Shown here piece by piece: positions 1-5,562 of a stretch of 5,859 nt of DNA. Every line of letters begins with the position of its first letter. Positions within the stretch are counted from its first letter, which is position 1. This DNA comes from Candidatus Krumholzibacteriia bacterium (lineage in GTDB: Bacteria > Krumholzibacteriota > Krumholzibacteriia > LZORAL124-64-63), in the NCBI GenBank assembly GCA_030632925.1, contig DAOVTU010000227.1:1-5859 (forward strand), read 5' to 3'. The notes under the pieces were generated by a model. That model was given only the letters and a program-made list of their open reading frames with translations, was not told the origin of the DNA and searched no databases. The position numbers were made by a program, and so were the translations under genes.

Positions 1-230
1 ACGAACTCAAGACCGGCTTCGGCCGACAACTGACCTCGCCGGTGCTGTGGCACGACATCATGGGAGCCGTGGCTGGCGGCGAGAACCCGCCCAAGGTGGT
101 GCTGGAACTCGGCCCCGGACGGGTGCTGTCCAATCTGGCGCGCCGGGCTTTCCCCGAGACAAAGTTCGTTCCGGTCGGTACAGTGGCCGACTTGGAGGGC
201 ATTCAGAACATTCTGGCGGAATTTACCTGA
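1..230 (+). CDS. fabD: Malonyl-CoA:ACP transacylase (FabD), C-terminal end only
   Basis: This is the 3' end of a gene entering from the left. The first complete codon is at position 3 and 75 residues remain before a TGA stop. FabD moves the malonyl group from coenzyme A to the phosphopantetheine arm of acyl carrier protein in the cytoplasm, supplying the two-carbon donor for type II fatty acid synthesis. The fragment shows the family's C-terminal pattern: a Q-L-x-x-P-V-x-W segment, then V-L-E-L-G-P-G-R-V-L-S-N-L, matching the conserved E-x-G-P-G-x-V-L region. It ends in a short variable tail. The catalytic GHSLGE serine and the active-site histidine lie upstream, outside the window. Identification rests on these C-terminal motifs plus position directly before fabG and acpP, where fabD is normally found. 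Nothing indicates that the gene is broken. Confidence 0.93.
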   Translation, partial: ELKTGFGRQLTSPVLWHDIMGAVAGGENPPKVVLELGPGRVLSNLARRAFPETKFVPVGTVADLEGIQNILAEFT

Positions 231-284
231 TTCGAAACCACATGAAGATACAAAGGTATCAAGCTGCATTTGAAGGAGTTGGCG

Positions 285-1016
285 ATGAGTAAGGGTGCCG
301 TAATAGTCACAGGAGCCAGCCGGGGCATCGGCGAGGCCATCGCCCGTGAATTGGCAGCTGACGGTTACGATCTGGCCCTGGTGGCCCGTTCGGCGGACAA
401 GCTGGAGGCCCTGGCGGCCGAACTCAACGGCGACACCACCTGCCTGGCGTATCCCGGTGATATCTCCAATTGGGACGACGTGCAGCGCATCGTCGAAGAG
501 GTCAAAGAGCAATTTGGAGCGATTTTTGGCCTGGTCAACAACGCCGGCGTGACCCGCGACGGGCTGATCATGCGCATGAGCCCGGAGAACTGGCAGGTGC
601 CTCTGGACATCAATCTGAACGGGACCTTCTACTTTACACGGGCCGTGACGCCTCTTATGATGCGGGCCCGCCAAGGCAGAATTGTGAATATCACTTCGGT
701 AATTGGCTTGACCGGAAACCCCGGACAGGCTAATTATGCTGCTTCAAAGGCAGGAATCATTGCCCTGACCAAGTCGGTGGCCAAGGAACTGGGCAGTCGA
801 GGAGTAACCAGCAATGCGGTTGCACCTGGCTTCATTTCCACCGACATGACGGTCGACCTTCCCGAGAAGGTCCAGACCGAGATGCTGAGCCAAATTCCCC
901 TCAAGCGCTTTGGCGAGGGAAAAGATGTGGCCGGTGTGGTCAAGTTCCTCTTGTCTCCCGAGGCCTCCTACATCACCGGGCAAACCCTGGTGGTCGACGG
1001 CGGCATGATAGGTTAA
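285..1016 (+). CDS. fabG: 3-oxoacyl-[acyl-carrier-protein] reductase FabG
   Basis: FabG is the NADPH-dependent reductase that converts 3-ketoacyl-ACP to 3-hydroxyacyl-ACP, the first reduction of each elongation cycle. The 243-residue product has the usual length and is a classical short-chain dehydrogenase/reductase. The cofactor motif TGASRGIG is at residues 9-16 and NNAG at 85-88. The catalytic tetrad is N110, S138, Y151 and K155 (YAASK), the same numbers as in E. coli FabG. The N-A-V-A-P-G-F-I-x-T-D-M segment (177-188) and the C-terminal V-V-D-G-G-M are typical. I chose ATG 285 because AAGGAG (273-278) sits 6 nt upstream. An in-frame TTG at 270 would add five residues but would put the Shine-Dalgarno inside the gene. 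It follows fabD by 54 nt and precedes acpP by 33 nt, consistent with co-transcription. Confidence 0.97.
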   Translation: MSKGAVIVTGASRGIGEAIARELAADGYDLALVARSADKLEALAAELNGDTTCLAYPGDISNWDDVQRIVEEVKEQFGAIFGLVNNAGVTRDGLIMRMSPENWQVPLDINLNGTFYFTRAVTPLMMRARQGRIVNITSVIGLTGNPGQANYAASKAGIIALTKSVAKELGSRGVTSNAVAPGFISTDMTVDLPEKVQTEMLSQIPLKRFGEGKDVAGVVKFLLSPEASYITGQTLVVDGGMIG

Positions 1017-1035
1017 TTCAACTTTCACGTTCCCC

Positions 1036-1041
1036 AGGAGG
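1036..1041 (+). promoter_or_regulatory. Strong ribosome binding site of acpP
   Basis: AGGAGG lies 8 nt before the acpP ATG. It is a perfect anti-16S match at good spacing, as expected for a very abundant protein. The site fits in the 33-nt fabG-acpP gap, where I see no separate promoter. Confidence 0.8.
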
Positions 1042-1049
1042 GTAACCTG

Positions 1050-1286
1050 ATGGCGTCGATTCAGGAACAGGTCTACGAAATCATCCAGCGCAAGCTGTCC
1101 GTCAACCCGGAGCAAATCACCCCCGAAGCTTCGTTCACCGAAGACTTGGGTGCCGACTCCCTTGACACCGTTGAACTGGTGATGGACCTCGAAGAAGAGT
1201 TCAACATCACGATCCCGGAAGAGGATCAGGAGAAATTGCGGACCGTTCAGGACGCCATCGATTATCTCGAGACGAACCTGGACTAG
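1050..1286 (+). CDS. acpP: Acyl carrier protein
   Basis: AcpP is the small acidic cytoplasmic carrier that holds growing acyl chains on a 4'-phosphopantetheine arm and presents them to FabD, FabG, FabF and other enzymes. The 78-residue product has the standard length and charge. The attachment site is S37 within G-A-D-S-L-D, and helix II (about 37-51, S-L-D-T-V-E-L-V-M-D-L-E-E-E-F) is the conserved acidic surface that partner enzymes recognise. Upstream residues L-x-V-x-x-E-x-I-T-P-E-A-S-F and the C-terminal V-x-D-A-I-D-Y-L-E are also typical. ATG 1050 follows a strong Shine-Dalgarno. The gene stops at TAG 1284-1286, followed by the largest intergenic gap in the window. That gap holds a stem-loop which may set acpP expression apart from fabF. 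Confidence 0.98.
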   Translation: MASIQEQVYEIIQRKLSVNPEQITPEASFTEDLGADSLDTVELVMDLEEEFNITIPEEDQEKLRTVQDAIDYLETNLD

Positions 1287-1306
1287 TTTCCGATTTCTTT
1301 TTGTGA

Positions 1307-1348
1307 CAGATTGCCCGGTCCCGCCAAAAAGAGGTGGGACCGGGTCTG
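1307..1348 (+). terminator. GC-rich stem-loop after acpP, terminator-like but without a U tract
   Basis: Bases 1314-1325 (cccggtcccgcc) pair with 1333-1344 (ggtgggaccggg) over 12 bp with one G-U pair, closing a 7-nt loop AAAAAGA. A further 4 bp (1307-1310 with 1345-1348) extend the stem past a 3-nt bulge. This is by far the strongest hairpin I see between genes. The bases after it (TCTGATTATACA) are not a T run, so a classical intrinsic terminator is not supported. It could instead be a 3' stabilising or processing structure for acpP mRNA, a weak pause site, or an attenuator. The pairing is seen directly; the role is inferred. Confidence 0.5.
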
Positions 1349-1356
1349 ATTATACA

Positions 1357-1362
1357 TATAAT
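1357..1362 (+). promoter_or_regulatory. Possible promoter -10 box for fabF
   Basis: A perfect TATAAT lies in the only AT-rich patch of the acpP-fabF gap, about 80 nt before the fabF start. No convincing -35 element exists: the hexamers 16-18 nt upstream fall in the right arm of the stem-loop and match TTGACA poorly. There is no TGn extension. It may be a weak or activator-dependent promoter, or a chance match. Confidence 0.3.
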
Positions 1363-1369
1363 GTCGGTT

Positions 1370-1406
1370 AATCGGATGATCGCGGACCCCGTGTCCGTGA
1401 CCGATT
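1370..1406 (+). promoter_or_regulatory. Bulged stem-loop in the fabF leader
   Basis: AATCGG (1370-1375) pairs perfectly with CCGATT (1401-1406). After a one-sided 4-nt bulge (1376-1379), bases 1380-1387 pair with 1393-1400 over 8 bp, including one G-U, and close a 5-nt loop CCCGT. A transcript initiated from TATAAT at 1357-1362 would begin at about 1369-1370, placing this hairpin at its very 5' end, where such structures often protect mRNA. The pairing is direct observation; the start site and role are inferred. Confidence 0.35.
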
Positions 1407-1430
1407 CCCACATCATGATTCACGCAGACC

Positions 1431-1437
1431 GGAGGTG
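1431..1437 (+). promoter_or_regulatory. Ribosome binding site that fixes the TTG start of fabF
   Basis: GGAGGTG lies 5 nt before TTG 1443. A TGA at 1416-1418 closes this frame upstream, and TTG is the only plausible start codon between that stop and the conserved N-terminus, so the site decides the start. Confidence 0.8.
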
Positions 1438-1442
1438 CTGTT

Positions 1443-2681
1443 TTGGCCGCACGTAAAGTCGTTGTTACGGGAACCGGTATGGTCACCGCAGTCGGACTCG
1501 ACCGCGATACCACTTGGCAGGCTCTCAAGACCGGTCAATCCGGTATCGCCACTCTCGAAGGTTTTGAGCTGGAGGGCTTGAAAACCACGTTCGCTGCCCA
1601 GGTCAAAAATTTTGATCCTGCCGTTTGCATGGAGCCCAAAGAGGCCCGCAAGGCGGATCGGTTTGTGCAGCTGGCCATGGCTGCTTCGGTTCAGGCCATG
1701 GACCAGGCGGGCATCACCGAACTTGATGACTCATACCGCGCGGGAGTCATCATCGGTTCCGGCATCGGGGGCATGATCACCTTCGAAGAGCAGCATTCCA
1801 AGCTCCTCAAGCGCGGTCACCGCGGGGTGTCGCCGCTCTTTATTCCCATGATGATCGGCGACATGGCGGCGGGCCTGGTCTCGATACGTTATGGATTCCG
1901 CGGCGCCAACTACTGCACCGTGAGCGCCTGCGCCTCGGGTGGCCACGCCATCGCCTCGGCCTACGACCAGATCGTGCTCGGCCACGCCGACGTGATGATC
2001 ACCGGTGGTGCTGAAGCCGCTGTTTGCGACATGGCCCTGGCCGGATTCGCCAACATGAAAGCCCTCTCGTCGCGCAACGACGACCCCAGCAAGGCCAGCC
2101 GTCCTTTCGATGTGGACCGCGACGGCTTTGTTCTGGGTGAAGGGGCTGGCGTTATCGTGCTCGAGTCCGAAGAACACGCCTTGGCCCGTGGTGCCAACAT
2201 CCTGGGTGAAGTCACCGGTTACGGGGCCACCGGCGATGCCTACCACATGACCCAGCCGGATACCGAAGGCCGCGGCGCCATCGGTTCAATGACCCAGGCT
2301 TTGCGCACCAGTGGCATCCAACCTGACGATGTCGGGTACATCAATGCCCACGGCACCTCGACCTTTTTCAACGACAAGGTGGAAACCGGTGCCATCAAGA
2401 AGGTGTTTGGCGAACATGCCTACAACCTGAAGGTGAGCTCCACCAAGTCCATGGTGGGCCATTTGCTGGGGGCCGCCGGCGGTGTCGAAGCCGTCATCAC
2501 GGTCCTGGCACTCAATGAAGGCATTTTGCCGCCGACAATGAATCTGGATAACCCCGACCCCGAATGTGACCTGGATTACTGTGCCAATGCGGCCGTGACC
2601 CAGGATGTGGAGTATGCCCTGTCCAACTCCTTCGGCTTCGGTGGACACAACGTCACTCTTTGCTTCAAGGCCCGGAGGTAA
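1443..2681 (+). CDS. fabF: 3-oxoacyl-[acyl-carrier-protein] synthase II (FabF, KAS II)
   Basis: FabF carries out the decarboxylative condensation of malonyl-ACP with acyl-ACP, the elongation step of type II fatty acid synthesis. The 412-residue protein is the standard length and is a complete condensing enzyme with the thiolase fold. The catalytic triad is C163 (V-S-A-C-A-S-G), H303 (N-A-H-G-T-S-T) and H340 (M-V-G-H-L-L-G-A-A-G), with K335 in S-S-T-K-S. All match the E. coli FabF numbers, which favours FabF over FabB. The gating loop S-F-G-F-G-G is at 396-401. After N-A-H-G-T-S-T the protein has F-F-N-D where Pro-Leu-N-D is commoner, a variant rather than a defect. The start is TTG 1443, set by the Shine-Dalgarno just upstream. 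The 156-nt leader holds a possible promoter and two stem-loops, so fabF may not depend only on the acpP transcript. rnc follows after 25 nt. Confidence 0.97.
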   Translation: MAARKVVVTGTGMVTAVGLDRDTTWQALKTGQSGIATLEGFELEGLKTTFAAQVKNFDPAVCMEPKEARKADRFVQLAMAASVQAMDQAGITELDDSYRAGVIIGSGIGGMITFEEQHSKLLKRGHRGVSPLFIPMMIGDMAAGLVSIRYGFRGANYCTVSACASGGHAIASAYDQIVLGHADVMITGGAEAAVCDMALAGFANMKALSSRNDDPSKASRPFDVDRDGFVLGEGAGVIVLESEEHALARGANILGEVTGYGATGDAYHMTQPDTEGRGAIGSMTQALRTSGIQPDDVGYINAHGTSTFFNDKVETGAIKKVFGEHAYNLKVSSTKSMVGHLLGAAGGVEAVITVLALNEGILPPTMNLDNPDPECDLDYCANAAVTQDVEYALSNSFGFGGHNVTLCFKARR

Positions 2682-2706
2682 TCCGGACCCCGGAAAGCTG
2701 CGAACC

Positions 2707-3561
2707 ATGGGACTGAAGGATTCGATCCAACAGGTTCTGGCCAAAATATCCGGAGCTTCGTCCGAAAAGGCGGAGCTCCCGGAAATCTCAGGACAGCAGA
2801 CATCTCAGGGCGCAAACGGTCTTCAGGATGAAGCCGAAATCGCCGCCAATCTGCTCGCCGTCGAGGCGAAGCTGGGCTATGAGTTTCGCGACAGGACCCT
2901 GCTCGGCAATGCCCTCCTGCATCGATCCCACATTCATGTCACCGGACAGGACCGCGAACAGTCCAATGAGCGCCTGGAATTCCTGGGCGATGCGGTCTTG
3001 GGCCTGGTGGCCAACGAAGAACTCTACCACCGCTATCCGGACCGCTCCGAGGGCGACCTGACGAAGATGAAATCCCTGCTTGTCTGCGGGGCGCATCTGT
3101 CCGAGGTGGCCATCGAATTTGACCTCGGCGCGAACATCCGCATGAGTCGCAGCGAAGCGGCCACCGGTGGTCGGCAGCGTTCGAGCATCCTGGCCGATAC
3201 GACCGAAGCGCTGATCGGCGCGGTGTATCTGGACGGTGGCTTGAGCCCGGCCCGCGAAGTGATCAAGCGCCTGGTGCTCAAGAGCGCCGATGATGTTTTG
3301 GAGCGGCGGTCGCTGCGAAACTACAAGAGCCGCCTGCAGGAACTCATTCAATCCCGCTACAAAAGCCCCCCACGGTACAAGGTCGTCAAGGTCGCCGGCC
3401 CAGATCACAATCGGGTTTTTCAGGTCTCGGTATCCTTCAACGGCGAAGTGCTTGGGCTGGGCGAGGGGCGCAATAAAAAGACGGCCGAACAGCAGGCCGC
3501 GCGGCTGGCCCTGGAAAAACTGGACCTGGATCCGGAACAACTGGACGCTCCGGACGCTTGA
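2707..3561 (+). CDS. rnc: Ribonuclease III
   Basis: RNase III cleaves double-stranded RNA, maturing rRNA precursors and cutting structured mRNAs in the cytoplasm. The product is 284 residues. The catalytic domain spans about 50-200, with signature N-E-R-L-E-F-L-G-D-A (87-96). Metal-binding residues E91, D95, D164 and E167 correspond to E. coli E41, D45, D114 and E117, so the enzyme should be active. A double-stranded RNA-binding domain covers about 205-272, ending in K-K-T-A-E-Q-Q-A-A. The protein is longer than the usual 220-240 residues because of an N-terminal extension of about 50 residues, rich in Q, S, E and A and probably disordered. ATG 2707 has only a weak Shine-Dalgarno (GGAAAG, 9 nt upstream), but no other ATG, GTG or TTG precedes the catalytic domain in frame after the end of fabF. 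The 25-nt gap from fabF suggests co-transcription; fabF-rnc or acpP-rnc adjacency is common in bacteria. Confidence 0.96.
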   Translation: MGLKDSIQQVLAKISGASSEKAELPEISGQQTSQGANGLQDEAEIAANLLAVEAKLGYEFRDRTLLGNALLHRSHIHVTGQDREQSNERLEFLGDAVLGLVANEELYHRYPDRSEGDLTKMKSLLVCGAHLSEVAIEFDLGANIRMSRSEAATGGRQRSSILADTTEALIGAVYLDGGLSPAREVIKRLVLKSADDVLERRSLRNYKSRLQELIQSRYKSPPRYKVVKVAGPDHNRVFQVSVSFNGEVLGLGEGRNKKTAEQQAARLALEKLDLDPEQLDAPDA

Positions 3562-3582
3562 ACAATCCGGACGTTTGAACAA
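3549..3582 (+). repeat. 17-bp tandem duplication across the rnc stop codon
   Basis: The unit tccggacgcttgaacaa (3549-3565) is followed immediately by a second copy (3566-3582) that differs at one base (C3557 versus T3574). The rnc TGA (3559-3561) lies in the first copy. The second copy's TGA is shifted by 17 nt and so is out of the rnc frame. It looks like a replication-slippage duplication that lengthened the short rnc-TPR spacer. Confidence 0.75.
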
Positions 3583-3625
3583 GACTCGAATATCAACGGG
3601 GTCCCGGAATCCCGTCAGCACCAAT

Positions 3626-3631
3626 AAAGGA
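3626..3631 (+). promoter_or_regulatory. Ribosome binding site that fixes the GTG start of the TPR gene
   Basis: AAAGGA lies 6 nt before GTG 3638. The reading frame is open far upstream into rnc, so the site and the signal peptide right after it are what locate the true start. Confidence 0.7.
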
Positions 3632-3637
3632 TTTTCC

Positions 3638-5539
3638 GTGCGGGCATTTCAGATAAAGCATTTCACCGGTCGCTCAATAGTCCAGTTGACTTTGCTGGTG
3701 GCATTCCTGCTGCTGGGATTGCCGGCTCTGGCTCAGGACGCGGCCGCGGTGCCCGATTCCAGCGAATCGTACATCGTCGAAGATGAAGATGTGCCCTACG
3801 GGGTCGCGGCCGGCTACATGGTGGGGCGCAAACTTCTGGAGGAGGGCAATGTTGCCGAAGCCCTGCCTTTGCTGCACATGGCCTACCGCGCCCAGCCCGA
3901 TGTGATCGACATCGCCATGGATTTCCAGGCGGCCCTGACGGCCAAGGGCTATTTCAAGGACGCCTTGGCAGTGGTCGACCAAATGGTCACCCTGTATCCC
4001 GACTCCCTCGATTTTCTGGTCGAGCGTGCCAACCTGCATCTCAAAACGGGTGCACCGGAAAAAGCCCTGACCGATTTGCGCACCCTGCGCAGCAACGGCC
4101 ACGTGACCTACTCCATCATTGATGTTGAAGCTCAGATCCTGGCCGCTGACGGAAAAACCGACCAGGCCCTGGATGTGTACCGCGATGGTTTGCACCTGTT
4201 GCCGGAGCAGGGCTCGGGGCTGTACCTTGGCATGTCGGGTTTGCTCCAGAACGCGGGCCAGGACGACCGCATTCCCGGTCTGATGGACGAAGCGCTGGTG
4301 GACTATCGCCATGTGCCTCGGCTGTGGCTGGTCAAAAGCCGGGCGCTGGCCGCCCAGGGCGAGGACGACGCGGCCCTGAAAACGGCCCAGGATGCGGACA
4401 CCTATTTTGCCGGTCTGGCCATTGCGGAGGCCGTGGACGAACTGGGTGCTGACCCGGATGCCGTACCGCAGGCGGAAGCCCACCCCATGCGCGCAGCCAA
4501 CGACCTGCCGCCTGATTCCTTTGTGGTGGAACTGGCTGATTTTTATGCCCAGCGGCGGGAGTTGGACAAAGCTCTGGGCATCCTGCAACCGCTGGCCGCG
4601 ACGGGCGAACTGCGTCTGGCGCCCAGTCTGTGGCTGGGCCGTTTGTTGTTGGGCACCGGGCGCACCGAAGAGGGCGTCGCCGTGGTGAGCGATATCCTGA
4701 CCCGCTGGCCGGACTCGGGCCGGGGCTGGTTTCTGAAGGGCAAAGCCACCGAGGGGGCGGGCGATTGGCCCAACGCCCTGCCGGACTTCGCCCACGCTGT
4801 CGAATTGGAACCGCGCGATCCCGAAATACGCCTGGGATACGTGCGGGCGATGTTGGTGGTCTGGGAAGCCGACTTGACCACGACTACACCCACGGAAGAC
4901 CAGGAAGCCCACCGCACCGAATTCCGCCGTCACCTCATGGTGGCCTCTACACTGGTGCCGGACCAGGACATGGAGGGCCAACTGATTCTGGGGTACGGTT
5001 TCAAGGGCGTCTCGGATTACGAGCGGGCCGTGTGGCGCTTTGGCCTGGCCTCGGAAAACCCGGACCTGCGCATGAATGCCCTGATGCAGAAAAGCCTTTG
5101 CCACGATTACCTGGACGAGCTGGACAAGGCCCGTGCCGACCTCGAAACCCTGCACCGGGAATTTCCGGACCACCCCGAAGTTGCGAACTCCCTGGGTTAT
5201 TTCCTGGCCGAAAAGGGGCTCGATCTGGATTTTGCCGCCGAACTGGTGACCAGTGCCCTGGCAGCAGAACCCGGCAACGGGGCCTTCCTCGATTCCATGG
5301 GCTGGATACATTTTCGTAACGGCAATCTTGAGCAGGCCCTGGACTACATGATCCAGGCGGTCAATGTGCTGCCGGATGATCCCGTGATTCTCGAACATCT
5401 GGGCATGGTGCTCAAGGCCCAGGGCAAGCCTGCCGAGGCGCTGGACGTGTTGAGGCGGGCTTTGGCCCGTGGTGGTGACCAGGAAAGACTGCAGACCTTG
5501 ATCACCGAACTGGAGGCAGCCGGAAGCCAAGGACAATGA
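3638..5539 (+). CDS. Exported tetratricopeptide-repeat protein
   Basis: The 633-residue product starts at GTG 3638 behind AAAGGA. Residues 1-32 form a Sec signal peptide: basic start, hydrophobic core at about 14-30, cleavage after A-L-A before Q33. No cysteine follows the cut, so it should be a soluble periplasmic protein rather than a lipoprotein. From about residue 56 to 611 it consists of some 14 helical TPR units of about 34 residues, many with the G/A-Y/F-A-P pattern. Units are degenerate in the middle, with less regular stretches near 258-292 and 408-440. The last three are the best conserved, including N-S-L-G-Y-F-L-A (517-524) and L-D-S-M-G-W-I-H-F-R-N-G (551-562). That C-terminal pattern is shared with exported TPR proteins often encoded beside lolB in proteobacteria. 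TPR arrays are protein-binding scaffolds; no catalytic motif is visible and the partner is unknown. The next gene overlaps its stop codon, so the two are probably translationally coupled. Confidence 0.85.
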   Translation: MRAFQIKHFTGRSIVQLTLLVAFLLLGLPALAQDAAAVPDSSESYIVEDEDVPYGVAAGYMVGRKLLEEGNVAEALPLLHMAYRAQPDVIDIAMDFQAALTAKGYFKDALAVVDQMVTLYPDSLDFLVERANLHLKTGAPEKALTDLRTLRSNGHVTYSIIDVEAQILAADGKTDQALDVYRDGLHLLPEQGSGLYLGMSGLLQNAGQDDRIPGLMDEALVDYRHVPRLWLVKSRALAAQGEDDAALKTAQDADTYFAGLAIAEAVDELGADPDAVPQAEAHPMRAANDLPPDSFVVELADFYAQRRELDKALGILQPLAATGELRLAPSLWLGRLLLGTGRTEEGVAVVSDILTRWPDSGRGWFLKGKATEGAGDWPNALPDFAHAVELEPRDPEIRLGYVRAMLVVWEADLTTTTPTEDQEAHRTEFRRHLMVASTLVPDQDMEGQLILGYGFKGVSDYERAVWRFGLASENPDLRMNALMQKSLCHDYLDELDKARADLETLHREFPDHPEVANSLGYFLAEKGLDLDFAAELVTSALAAEPGNGAFLDSMGWIHFRNGNLEQALDYMIQAVNVLPDDPVILEHLGMVLKAQGKPAEALDVLRRALARGGDQERLQTLITELEAAGSQGQ

Positions 5540-5562
5540 CAAGGGCAATGACAAGGGCAATG
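5534..5562 (+). repeat. 12-bp tandem repeat at a gene junction with three in-frame ATGs
   Basis: The unit caatgacaaggg occurs at 5534-5545 and 5546-5557 with a partial third copy (caatg, 5558-5562). It covers the stop of the TPR gene and the start of the next gene, and yields the in-frame N-terminus M-T-R-A-M-T-R-A-M. Each ATG is preceded two bases away by AAGGG or AAGGA, too close for normal ribosome binding. Because the unit is a multiple of three, changes in copy number keep the frame. Confidence 0.85.

Noticed and set aside
1731..2246. Minus-strand open frame of 171 codons inside fabF
   Set aside because: It overlaps the most conserved catalytic part of fabF, shows no family features and has no plausible context; treated as a shadow.
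3596..3615. Possible hairpin ACGGG/CCCGT in the rnc-TPR gap
   Set aside because: Only 5 bp with a 10-nt loop and no T run, too weak to call a terminator.
2788..3624. Minus-strand open frame of 278 codons opposite rnc
   Set aside because: No recognisable motif; it lies opposite a fully convincing RNase III gene and is explained by the lack of stops in GC-rich antisense frames.
3290..3637. Upstream continuation of the TPR frame through the end of rnc, as if the TPR protein had about 116 more N-terminal residues
   Set aside because: The extra part is a Trp/Arg-rich out-of-frame reading of the RNase III dsRNA-binding domain. A GTG with a good RBS directly followed by a signal peptide marks the real start.
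3674..5560. Very long minus-strand open frame (628 codons) opposite the TPR gene
   Set aside because: Its translation is rich in His, Gln and Gly with no domain pattern, and it mirrors the codon bias of the GC-rich plus-strand gene. The plus strand has a signal peptide, an RBS and clear TPR repeats, so the antisense frame is a shadow.
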